The notes under the pieces are model-generated. The model had not been told where the DNA came from and made no database searches. It worked only from the letters and a program-made list of their open reading frames with translations. Shown here piece by piece: positions 38,701 to 50,500 of a stretch of 62,000 nucleotides of DNA. Numbering within the stretch: the stretch's first letter is position 1; each line of letters starts with the position of its first letter. This stretch comes from Chrysomallon squamiferum (taxonomy: Eukaryota; Mollusca; Gastropoda; Neomphalida; Peltospiridae): positions 10,030,788 through 10,092,787 of the forward strand of contig CM022673.1 of assembly GCA_012295275.1 (NCBI GenBank). The letters are read 5' to 3'. A program made the translations under genes and the position numbers.

Positions 38701-41700
38701 TGATGGTTACAACCAAATTTGAAAAGGATCTAAATCACTTTTCACAAAAAGAAAATCACCAAATTTTACTTGTTTAGAATCTTGATGCTTTAAGACTATA
38801 TTTGAAATACACAGCTTTGCATAAAATCAAAATCAGCATGTGTTATCTGACTATTATGTCATTCATATTACTAAACGTTATAGCAGCTAATATTTTATAA
38901 TTATTCTAGGATACAGACAAAGCCCAAACTTACCATGCCTTTGTGGTTAACAGCGTTCACAGAAGCCCCATACTTCAACAACCTCGACACAACAACATCC
39001 TGCCCGTTTAAACAGGACACATGTAGACATGTGTTACCAAAGATGTTCACAGCATCAACTTCAGCACCGAGCTCTAACAGAAGATTGACAACACTAATCT
39101 GACCTGAGGCTCCAGCAGCATGAAGTGGTGTGTACATCTGAAATAGAAAAAAAAAAAAAAAAAAAAAAAAACATTAAATAAAAAAATGTAAAAAGAAAAG
39201 CAGTATATTACATATTTATTTTGAACTGTTTCTTTTACTTATTTAATGTTTAAAAATGAAAATGAGGTAATACACAAAATTATTTTTTTTAACATAATAG
39301 ATACAGACTTTTATTTTTATTATAATTCTAAGGACTAATTTGGTAATTATAATTAAATCTGCTGTTTTTCACACAATTTATTTCTTCTACGTGCTGTTCT
39401 TATATTAGTTCAGACTGTTTCTGACAGGGGATAACAAAGTGGAGATATTTTTTTTTTTTTTTTTTAGGTGATTTTCTTTTTAATTTTTATCTTATTATTA
39501 GAATTCACTGATTCTTATTTTCATATTTATTTTTCATATTGTTAAGTAATTTTCTTTTTTTTTCCTGATCAACAATAGACTGATCAAGGACCACTAACTT
39601 AAAAATCTTTTTCAATATACTGTTACATACAGTGTCAAGATTTTTTTTTTTTCACATTTACATACTCAAGTCCCTTTAAAAGTCTCACACAGATTACCTT
39701 CTTGTCCCTGCAGTTAAGCTCTGCTCCGTGGTCAAGCAATATCCGAACAACATCAACATGTCCCATGTATGCAGCCCAGTGAATAGCACGTCGTTCCTTT
39801 TTGTCAAATGCATTGATGGTAGCTCCTTTCTCTAAAAGCAGCTCTACAACCTTTCAGAGAAAACAGAAAAATTAATTCCTGGTAAATATCTAAATAATTT
39901 GTCTAAGAAACATTTTGTAAGACTAATGCTCGTTATGCAAGTCATAAAAATGAGAATAATAATTTAATATTTGCTACCAAATTAACATTGTAAGAAAAAT
40001 GATAACTGTAGAAATCTGTTTCAATATTTAATTTAAAAAAATATATATATATTTTTAAAAATAAAATACAGAATATTTTATTATGTTTCAATGAAGTTGT
40101 GAAATTAGTTCTCCTAGACAATTAAGAATAAATTAATGATACTGACTTCATTTTCACACACTGGTATAATCTACCCACTTTCAATGGATTCACTCTTAAT
40201 TAATTTAAATTAACATTATTTCTGTATTATAACATAATATAAGAAAACACTATTAAATAATTCTAAAAATGTTTTCCAAAAAATAGTAAAAAGTAAAATA
40301 TGAAATTATCTATATCTGACAAAGTATCCATACTCTGAACTAACTTGTGGATAAATAAAATTTGGTGTTATCAGAATACGAAGAAATGTAATGGTTGTGT
40401 TTTTAAAGGATTAAATAATTAATTACCTCTTTATGGCCATTAAAAGCTGCATGATGGAGACTTGTTCTTCCTGCTCTGTCAGACACGTTGACATTTGTCA
40501 GGAGAGGAATGATGTAGTCAGCACATGCCACTGCGTTATTGGCAGCAGCAACATGCAGTGGAGTTTGCCAGTTCTTGTCCCTTGCATTCACATCGGCTTG
40601 GTGACGTAGCAGAGTTTCTACTGTTTCCTTTAATTTATTTTGTTTTTAATTTTTTAATTTTTTTAACACAGATATAGTTTTAAAAAGAAAGGAAGAGAAA
40701 TATATCTAAAAATAACATATTTATTAAGTTGGAGATCAATAAATGTTTTAAATTTACATATATTATTTATTTTTTATTTTTTTTATTTTTTAAAGATAAA
40801 CTAAACATTTTTTCAAATATTTTCCAAGAACTTGTTAATTTATAAGTGCTGATAAAATTTGAAACAATGATAATTTTAATATGTAGAAATATTTTAAAAC
40901 AGTAAAACAGATGACAAAATTTCAAATAATATTAAATTTAAAACATAAAGGTATTTCAAAAGTAGAAAACAGATAACAAAATCTCAAATAGTATTATATT
41001 CTAAAAAGTAAAAATAATGTTTTAAAATTGTTCTTACTTCACTTTTTGCACAGCAGGCCCTGTGAAGTGGAGTCAGCCATTTGTTGTCTTTTGTGTTAAC
41101 CCTAGCTCCACTAAGAATTAACAAATCAGAAATCTCTGCCTCACCACAATAAGCTGCTGCATGTAATGGGCTTCTCTTTTCTATATCCTTCAAAACAAAC
41201 ACAGGCTATTCACATGACAATGAAAATTTTAAAAAAAAATGGGAAAAGAATTTTATGTTGAAAATAAATAATAATTACTATAATTTGTATAAACAAAACA
41301 ACATATAATAATTTTTTAATAAAAATAATTAAGTGCAAAATGGGATAAGAATTTTTTAATACTGAATATCAAAAAAAAAAAAAAAATAATAATAATACAT
41401 AGAGTTATCTAATTTATATGGAAATAATTATATTAATGATAATTAACTTATCATCCCTCTTTATTTTGCTTATTATTATTTATATAATCAGTATTATCAG
41501 TTTTCATTATATTTACCTAATTTGTAACTTTTACTGTAAACATTATGACCTATGGGGTCTTTTGCTGTTGTTTTTTATTTTTTGTTGTTGTTTCTTCTTA
41601 CTTTTTTATTTTTTTTCAAGAATACACCCAAGTGGTCTCAATAATATTTAACCAGAAGTAAAAAAACAAATTATAAAACTATACTTATTTAAACGTTTAT

Positions 41701-43230
41701 AGTCATTATTTTAGCAAACAAGAAAAAATGAAACTGTACTTGATAATTTACATCTTCTTTCTTGTATAAGAGAGCTCGAACTTCATCTGGGTCTCCACGG
41801 AAACAAGCCTGGACCAGAGGAGGCTGAAAACAAAAATATTCAAAAGCTTACAGGAATATTTACTGTAAGTCAATAACTCTAAAACCTGTGACATATTTTT
41901 GTCTGTTGATAAAAGTAAAAATTAATTAAAAAATTAATTTGTCAAACAATATGAAATCTGAAAAAACATTTAAAAAAACGTATTCATATTCAGTTCTCCT
42001 TCAAGGGAAGAATTTGTCATGTAGCTGTCATTGTGAATTGTTTTCTTTGTAATATTTGAATTTTTTTTTATTAATTATTCATTATTCTGAACACAAATAA
42101 CTTCAAAACCATACTCTTTTAATACATCTCACCATTTTAATAAGTAAAAAGTTAATAAAATAATAGAAAATTTCACTGGGAACTATTAACAACTTCCTGT
42201 AAATTAAGGTTTCAATTTTCTCCTTGTAAGTTGCTTTAGCTATTTTACTTAAATATAACACTGAGTACATAAACTAGTAAAGTACAAACAATGCAAAATG
42301 ATTAGTGTTTGGAAACCTATTAGTGATAATCTATTTTCTACCAATTTAATCATATTATCTGTGAAATCTTTATTTAAAGTTTATTGCCATCTGAACTAAA
42401 TTAATTTCTCAATTTTTTTTTTTTTTTTTTGGCCTATTTAATTATGATTTTATTCATGTATGTATATACCTTAAATATGTTTATTTTATACATATAGCTT
42501 AATCATGCAAGAAATTTATTTCAATCAGTAATAACTATAGTCTATACCTATATATTTTTTAAATTACATTATACTACTGGCTAAATTCATCAGATTGCGG
42601 TACTGTAAATCCTTGTGCACTCTGAAAATACTGTAATTCATTTTATCAAAATGTTTTCAGTATTTTACATAACAATTTTTATTTATGTAATTTTATTAAT
42701 TTACTGCCATAAAAAGATTTCTTATTTAATTATATATGTAAGTTTTAATTTCATATTGTTCTATAGAATTATGCATGAAAGAAAGAAAAAATTCAAAGAA
42801 GAACGACTCAACGATTACGAGTTTAGTAATAATTTCATAAATCATTAAATGGTATGGTTATTTTAATTATGAATTGTAAATGTAATCATTATCATTTATG
42901 CTCATAATACAGTTGTGTTGTTATGAATACAAATTAAATCAAAACAAAAATATGGTTTGGAAAGCAATTTTTTCCCTTTTTTTCATTATCAAATTTGTAA
43001 GGTTCAGCAGCAAACACTGTAACTGAATATATTACCTAAATTTCATAAATGCAACTATGAACAATTATACTGCTATACGAAAACAACACAACAACGATAA
43101 CACATCTATTGGATCTAACAACATTAAAACAAGTGCGGACGTGTAAATGCTGGATTTTCAGATAAGTTAGGCATTTCAATGCACGTACCTCTTCGTCTAA
43201 CTGTTGAACTACTAGCGTTCCCAACTTCAT
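23022..43230 (-). CDS. ANKRD28: ANKRD28/44/52-type ankyrin-repeat regulatory subunit of protein phosphatase 6
   Basis: Twenty-eight coding exons, ATG at 43230 and TAG at 23022-23024, total 3093 nt (1030 aa); human ANKRD28 is about 1050 aa. Every junction is GT-AG and phase-compatible. The protein is almost wholly ankyrin repeats (TPLHAAA...G...LL..GA.VN pattern), with family-specific blocks such as [65 protein letters not shown] and ALHGRF. Members of this family bridge PP6 catalytic subunit/SAPS complexes to substrates; that role is known for the family, not shown here. The C-terminal segment keeps [15 protein letters not shown] and an acidic SDSEFY end comparable to SDSETY in vertebrate ANKRD28. 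ANKRD28, 44 and 52 are vertebrate paralogues, so an invertebrate single copy may be pro-orthologous to all three. Confidence 0.95.
23219..23275. repeat. (GA)n microsatellite
   Basis: Uninterrupted GA run 80 bp upstream (in transcription sense) of the last ANKRD28-like exon. In the transcript it reads as CU repeats, so it could extend the polypyrimidine tract of that acceptor. Confidence 0.85.
26388..26447. repeat. (ATT)n microsatellite
   Basis: Twenty or so ATT units in the intron between ANKRD28-like exons 22 and 23. Poly-Asn and poly-Tyr open frames over it are artefacts. Confidence 0.9.
27720..27815. repeat. (AAT/AAC)n microsatellite
   Basis: Intronic trinucleotide tract about 35 bp from ANKRD28-like exon 20. 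Confidence 0.9.
28605..28690. repeat. (AAAT)n microsatellite
   Basis: Tetranucleotide tract in the intron between ANKRD28-like exons 18 and 19. Confidence 0.85.
31254..35104 (-). CDS. ANKRD28: ANKRD28-like exons 8-14 (residues 304-548)
   Basis: Exons: 35026-35104, 33846-33960, 33381-33533, 32911-32979, 32382-32522, 31865-31976, 31254-31319. Phases run 0-1-2-2-2-2-0-0. Recognisable repeat cores are [52 protein letters not shown] and [15 protein letters not shown]. Exon 14 (22 codons) corresponds to the divergent, poorly conserved stretch in the middle of vertebrate ANKRD28. Confidence 0.92.
32630..32706. repeat. (AAT)n microsatellite
   Basis: Intronic trinucleotide tract between ANKRD28-like exons 11 and 12. 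Confidence 0.9.
35160..36340. repeat. Intronic minisatellite of 40-45 bp units
   Basis: About 25 units, most regular from 35190 to 35850 and increasingly degenerate to 36340, lie in the 3.2-kb intron between ANKRD28-like exons 7 and 8. The unit core is GTCATAAACTGTAATACATT followed by ACCTTCACTGTTATTTTG. On the transcribed minus strand each unit offers an acceptor-like TTACAG and, about 33 nt later, a donor-like AAGGTAATG. Where the period is 45 bp, the minus strand is open for several units with a 15-residue repeat (core [12 protein letters not shown]). Confidence 0.9.
38328..43230 (-). CDS. ANKRD28: ANKRD28-like exons 1-7 (residues 1-303)
   Basis: Exons: 43189-43230, 41752-41823, 41038-41187, 40427-40627, 39698-39850, 38934-39137, 38328-38414. 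All seven begin and end in phase 0, so each is a self-contained cassette that could be skipped without a frameshift. Exon 1 encodes only [14 protein letters not shown]; exon 2 joins it to the conserved [16 protein letters not shown] block. Each of exons 3-6 holds one to two ankyrin repeats. Confidence 0.92.
38430..38830. repeat. Degenerate ~110-130-bp tandem repeat
   Basis: About three diverged units directly beside ANKRD28-like exon 7 share TTAGAATCTTGATGCTTT, TGCATAAAATA and TATTTGAAA words. The fourth boundary is indistinct. Confidence 0.5.
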
Positions 43231-43420
43231 AATAATTATAGTTGTTATATATTATTTTCAATGAGTTGACTGGCCTGTCAAAAAAAGTTTACAGGTGACA
43301 GGAAACCAGTAATTTCTATGACCGCCATGACAGAACTTTTTAGAAAAGTTATTGGTCCTTAGATGCATGTGACCCATATCTTGACTTCCGTCACATGGGG
43401 AAAATTAATTTTAAGCGTTT
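43231..43420 (-). promoter_or_regulatory. Putative ANKRD28-like promoter/5' leader with paired CATGTG sites
   Basis: The sequence just upstream of the ATG at 43230 is less AT-rich than its surroundings. It contains an inverted pair CATGTGAC (43366-43373) and GTCACATG (43390-43397), a bHLH-ZIP (MITF/TFE-like M-box) type of site, 136-167 bp upstream of the start codon, and a GACCGCCATGAC element at about 43320. The transcription start was not located. Confidence 0.4.
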
Positions 43421-43915
43421 TAGTCATCGTTGTATAAAATATTAAAGCATTTATAAAAATGTGCAGATGTTATTCGTAATATGATATTATCATGATACAC
43501 AGAAATAAACACGTCTGAAACGCTAATAAGAGACCTGCCATAATGACCTACTTTCAGTTTTACCATTCCAAATAAAATTTCAACGTTTTAGTGATGTTTA
43601 ATAATAATAATAATAACAAATATTTCTTTAAAACATAAAATTTAGAAATTGCAGAAATTGTATTAGAAATGAAAACGAACCAAAAACTTAAAAATTTATA
43701 TAAAAATTGTTATTTTAAATAACTTTTTTTAACTTAATTGAGAGAGAGAGAGAGATTACGAAAAATAAAGTACATTGGGACATGATTATATTTTTTATAT
43801 AAAATTAATGTGTATTCACTTGCGATCAGTTTAAAATGTACCTGTGGTAATGCGAAAATAAAGCTGTCTATTTTTTTTTATAGAAAAATACATTCAAAGA
43901 TATGTGCTTTATTTT

Positions 43916-43946
<31 letters not shown>

Positions 43947-43947
43947 C

Positions 43948-43983
<36 letters not shown>

Positions 43984-45011
43984 TTGGCATGCAGCCTTAA
44001 TAATAAAGCATAAAATCAGAAGAAAGCTGCGCTATTTCGGGTAGTTATTACGTCATTATTTCCATGGCGAATCGATTTACTCTTAAGTTCATTGGTCATT
44101 CTGATGTGAAGGATTAAAATACAAGTGTTTAGTAACTGTATTGTTTTATTATACTTTTTGTTAATGAGTTATGATAATAACTGGCTGAAACAATAAAATA
44201 ATAAGTATGTATATAGAATTTTAATAGACCCTTTACCATTGCTATCATAAGTATACTTCTAGTTTTAAGCATTTGGAGAGATGCCATTAATTTAATGACT
44301 GAAGTCAGTGTTATTATAACCTTATATTACTGTTGCAAGTTTTTTTCAGGAAGTACTTTTCAACAGCATCCATTGTAACATAATCTGATTATTTTAAGTT
44401 ATACAAGGGTCAAAGGAAGTGTGTTTGCCTAAGTGTGTGCATGCAATATATAAATGGATTAACTCCAATTATATCACACATCTATTGTTGTATTTACAAA
44501 AATATAATCAAAACTTTATGTACTGACATTCTAAAAAGAAAGAATCATATAACATAAATAAATAAATAAGAAAAATGCCTGTGTATTATACCTACTTACT
44601 CATTCTTTTTTTTAATCTTTTTTTATTCATCTGTTTTTGAACTTCAGTTTACATAATTATATCACTCAATAAAATTAATTCAGTATTATTTATTTTCATT
44701 TTTTTTAAATATTTATTTATTTATTTTTAATATTTTTTCATTTTTGTTTTGCAATGAAATCAGCTTTTGATTTTTCATTAGTTTGAGCATATGCCCAAAT
44801 ACTGAACCTTCCACACTGATGTTTCACCTTTATTGTTACCTTCAATTTTTATGCAATCACATTATTTTTATATCTGTGTATATATATAAAAATAACAAAG
44901 CCAAGGAAAATTGTTATTATATTATTTAATACATATTACATATATTGCACAAACATATATATACATGGCATTGCTCTGTTAAGTATTTATGTGTGTATGA
45001 ATGAATATATG

Positions 45012-45043
<32 letters not shown>

Positions 45044-45415
45044 TATAATTTTATTATTGCTTTAATTTCATAATCATTGGAGATTTGTGTTCATAGAGTT
45101 TATAATTTACTGTGAATTTTGAAACGATTTAAATTTTTTGTCAAACTTCCTTAAAATTATGTTCAAAAGTAAGAATTTAAAAAGAAAAAAAAAAATTAAA
45201 TTTATATTTAATTTAACAAATACCCAGTAGTTAGGGACAGAGAAAGAAAATTAAGTAAATAAAACTATTTAAAAAACCCATCTATAATCTTTAACATTTA
45301 TGTTTTAACTTGCATTGAACTATAAAAATTATAGCAATATTCTCTCCTTTTCTTTACAATTTAAGCCAGAAGAAGAAAATCCTTTATACAGTTGAAACAA
45401 AACTAAAACTAGCAA

Positions 45416-45461
<46 letters not shown>

Positions 45462-47500
45462 GATTTTTTTTTCTGATTTTTTGACAAAACAGGACTTTAT
45501 AATCAAAAGAACTGAACACTGAATAATAAATAATAATAAATAATGCCAAACAATAAGAAATAGAATAAATAACAAAACAGAAATATATTACATATTTTTT
45601 ATGTAAAATATTTATAAAATAACAGCAACATATTCTTAAATTAAGTAAAACTGATAAAAAGCAAAAGATCTTGAATATTTGGTCCCATTTATTTAATGAT
45701 ACACAGAAGCTTGTTAACAAAATCAAACACTTAATACCATCTCCACTGGGCAAATAAAGATTTCTTCAGTTAGAATAATATTTTTATTTATAACTGGTTA
45801 GTCTAAATGGTTATTTAATTATAATAAAGCATCAAGACTAAGTTTAATCTGTATTATAGATATAGAAAAGTTATTTCACTGTCATTTTATATATTTACAT
45901 ATCTGGACATGTTGAGTTTTATCAGTAATTACTGCATTAATTATTTTCTTGATGACTAGTTTGAGGTTTATAATAAAACATCAAGATAATAACAAACTGT
46001 TAATAAGAGTCCACATTTTTTTCATCTGTGATAGTAGGAAAATTATTTAATTATTGATCAATGAAAATGTTTCAGATATTTCATTTACAGTGGAATGCAA
46101 AAATAATTGTAATGATCCTGATTAAAATTTTAACAAACATTTTACTTTTGAATCCACAGCTAAATGCAGTACTTATAAATAACATTTTTATCTACCTGTG
46201 AAACTATTTTACCTTGTTCTCTGTTGTTGTAACAAAAGGTGGGCAAATAAATACAGATGTGACCTAGATAAATGACAGTAAGTATTGTTTATATTAAATA
46301 TTAAAAAATTATGTCACAAAATATTCTAAAAAGACATTCTAATTTTCATTTTAGTTTTTAAAATGTTTAAACTAAATACATTAATATAGCTTGTTGTGGA
46401 AGTATTAATATTACAAGTGTTAGAAATCAGTATTCAAAGGAGAAAAACTGTAAGTGTATTAATCAAATTTTATTTAACAATAAATGATGAATGTTTTTAA
46501 ATGCTGAGTGAAATAAATGGTTTGCATATTCATTAATTTGTGCACAACCTAGACTTTTGTGTTATTTTTTCTGAACCTATTCATTCATTTTTATAATATT
46601 ACTGACAACAGTAAATTCCTGTTACAAAACCACACAGGCAGTGTTAAATCAAACACATCATTCTCACTGCTTTCTCTCTCCACATTCAAACACATTCAAA
46701 CGTTAATCAAACATACAAAAACATGCTCAAACAAAACAAACCACCACAATTCATTTTTTCCTAGCTTAAACTATCATCATTATTAAAACTAGACAAAATT
46801 ATTTACAATATTTTTTACAGATTTTCTATTCCAAAAGGCATTTGATAATTACTAAAAAAAATATATATAAATCTAAGTACAATCTGCGGTATACAAATTT
46901 TTATCTAACTTGATCTACTATAAAAAGATCTACTAAACTGTGAATGATGTTTAAAGTCAACAAAATTTAGTGATAGTATGTGCATTTGCATGAGAGAGAG
47001 AGAGACATATACAGAGAGATACCTCCACATACAGATAGAGAAAACACAGTAGAGATATTTGTACTAGAGAAGGAGCTTCAAAGGAAGAGATGTGATACAG
47101 GTAGTGAAAGGCAAGAAAAGGTGGCAGGTGTCAGGAAACTGTTAGAAAGAGATGAGTGTGATACGTCAACCATATAAAAGAATCTTCAAAACTAATAATC
47201 AATGAAATTTGGATATGTTATGTTAAAACTTGTATTGTATCTTACTGTATTCTAGAAACGTTTATTAACAATACTTATAAAAGTTTACACAGTTAATAGA
47301 ATTTTTTTTTCTTTTTCTGGAATATATATAATTTTACATATGTATCAGTAAAAGGTTATAACAATACTAAAGGTTATTACAACATACACGTATAATATAA
47401 CTGTCTATATCACACTGGTGGAGGATGACAGCCTGAACAATGGCTACAGTTGACCACTGCTTTATCAATCTGATAAATCACAAATTATTTTTATTATCTG
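43421..47500. other. Intergenic region / VPS50 3' UTR
   Basis: No exon is supported on either strand. Contents are a (GA)n run at 43740, a long T run with (TTTA)n at 43918-43985, CA/TA tracts near 45010-45045, an (AAT)n run at 45418-45462 and a short GAGA-rich patch near 46990. Minus-strand AATAAA hexamers downstream of 47501 are frequent, so the VPS50 poly(A) site cannot be chosen. Confidence 0.5.
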
Positions 47501-50500
47501 CTATCTTCGAACTTTGTCTATTTCATCGATGATGTTTATCAGTCGTTGTCTGGCTTTCTTGTTGATGTGGTCCACTGAACTTATGAGAGCCAGAAGCTGT
47601 TTGTTGGAATATTCCTTGTGATCCTGAATCCAAGCCTCCAGCTGGCTTTCTGGCAAGTAGTAGGCTTTGATATAAGTCTCTACAAAGTCTCTGTCTGGAA
47701 TTGGCCTGGAAAAGAACATGAGAACAATTTAACATGAACTTCATCTCATTTACAGAGAGTTTTGTCAAGATATCTGAAGATTTATGTAAAAAAAGAACAA
47801 AATGACACATGCCTATTTGGTGACTATATACAACTGTCTGATGCAAGGTGGCTTAAATGAATGTAGAGAATGTACTGGGTGTAAATCAAATACTGGGTTT
47901 GATTGTGTCAACAAGTTTTATATAATATCTGTTTCACGGGCATCTTCATCTATAATTATACACTTTCATAATTTAGGTGTCCAACAGATAGATTATAACA
48001 GATAGATATATTCTACTACATGTGTTTTGAGTGATTAGATTTCAAACTCACTTTAAATCAATCAAACGATCAAGTCTTGTGATAAACTGCTGAAAATCCA
48101 ATTGCATCAAAGCTCTTCCTTCATTGCTGCATTTCTTAGCATTTGAGTATCTGTCATCAAACAATAACTTTACAACCATGTTGTTAAGAAAATAAATAAT
48201 CATAAACCAAAAGCCAGAATAAAATAATGAAAAAGCAGAAAAATTATCAGCTCCAAAATATATCCTGTACTAAGATAAATTTAAAAAAAAATAAAAAATC
48301 ATCAACAAATTCCAAAACATATCCAGTACCATGATAAATAAATAAAGACAGAAAGAAAAAAAATGCACACTCTCACCTCTATTTTTTTCAAATATGACCA
48401 AACATTTACATTATCAAATATGTTACTTTGTATTTATATAATTAGAAGTCATATTAAACATTATTATTTTTTTTTTAACTTTTTTATTTGACTTTAAGTT
48501 CAATATTATCTTCCCTGTAGTAGATTTCTGTGAAGTATTATAACAGAAAAGAAAAGTATCAACACTAAACACTTGCCCATCTACAAATGTTCTGTTTGCC
48601 AGTCTGACACAATGTTCCCACAGAAGGTTCAGCACTGGCTTGGGTAAAGGTACATGTTTATCTACCTCAGCCAGCTTCTTCTTAAAATCCATCATATTCT
48701 GAAACACAAAATGTGAGTTACAAAAAAAAAAAGTAAAGTACCAGTTGATCAATCTTTGTTGTAATGTTTTAATAACCTTATTTATTCATGTGTGTGTGTG
48801 TGTGTGTGTGTATGTTAGTTTTCTTGGAAAATGATTTTAAAACACAGGTGTTAATGATCAAATATTAAATTTTCTTAATTATCACCAAAAAATCACACTT
48901 TTTGTTAAAACTAAATTTTAAAACTTACATTCAACAAAGTATCAATGAATCTGTAGCATCACAAATTATTTTTTCTTAAAACTAAATTTTAAAACTTACA
49001 TTGAGCAAAGTGTCGATGTATGTGTTGTGCTGTGACATGATCTCCTTCACGTCCCATCTCACATTGCTCATCTGGTGCAGGATAAAGTTGTAATCTATGG
49101 CCTGAGCTGCAACTGCCTTGTAGATGGGTTTTCTCAGCTCCACAGCCATATTAACAGTCTAAAACCCAAATCAGACAATTTTTTAAACATATTTCTACAA
49201 ATGGTAAGAATTCTATGTTGAGAATTATAAAATAACTAGTAATTCATCCATCCCTAATGAATAGTTATAATTTCTATTCTTTCTCTCCTTTTCTCACTCT
49301 TTTTTTGTGTCCATCCATCCTTATCTCTTTTTGTCCCCCTCTCTCTATCCCTCTTTCTCAACCTCATTCACTGATTCATCCTTATATGCATACAACATTT
49401 ATTCAGTCTAAATATTTTGATAATAGATATCATATAACATATATTAATAAACAAAATGTAATAATTCTTTTGAAAAGTTTAATAATTTTTCATAAATAAA
49501 CTTTAACTAACTGATGAATTTCTGTTACTCAGCAATTATTTAAACAAAAGCCCAATTTCAGATAAATCAAAAATTTTACTTTCCACTTAAAGATTCTATA
49601 ATGTGAACTTTGGTCACTCAGTCCAGAAGCCTGAACTGTCTTCTAGTGAGAAAGAAACTTCATATACTAACCTTCATAAACATTCCCAGAAAGTTCTGCA
49701 TAGATGCCAGTGCTGAGATGTGATGCCAAAATGTACAAATCTAATTAGCAATTGTCTAACTATTTTGTATGCCATCAAGACAAGTCTTATGTCAGCTAAG
49801 CTAACCTGGGATGCATGTATGTATGTATATAAATCAGTGATTACCTGAGAATAAAACTGTTGGAGGAATGCTTTTTTAGTTGGTGGGATCATACTCTCAA
49901 GGAATGGTTGAAGAAACTCAAACTGTTCTGAAAGGTACACTCTGTGACAAAAAAAAAGAGATAATAAATTAATAGTGGTAATTTTATTGAGATTATTTAC
50001 ATAATGCTTAAAGGATAAATGTCTCATTACTTAGCAAAGTGAAGTTCAGTAATGATTAACTAGACAACTTTCATATAAGTGTTTAGAAATGACAAACGCA
50101 GCAAAGTCAACAAAGATAAAAGAATCTCAAAGGCAGTTCCATGTTCAGTTGGACCTATCAATCAAAGTTCAATACATATAACACCTGTAACTTAAAGAAA
50201 TTCCATGAAGAAGATGTATTTTTTTAAAATGACTTACACAAATCAGTTAGTCAGTTGTTAATGTGAACAACACTTACAGTGACTCAGCTGCCACAACACG
50301 CTCAGCCAGTCCGAACAGACGGTCAGGTGAATGTAGATCTACAATGGGTGACATTGTGGCTGGTGGGACTTTGTCCTGTAAAACAACAGTAATAACATTA
50401 TTTACTCTGAAATGCAGGTAAAAGAGAAATATATATTTAGCTTTAGTAAACAGAAAAATGAAAGACAGTTATCTTTCTTCAGTTTCTAATTATTTATTGT

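Noticed and set aside
46980-47177. Plus-strand 65-residue charged frame
   Set aside because: Derived from GAGA-rich sequence, no family resemblance and no splice or promoter context.
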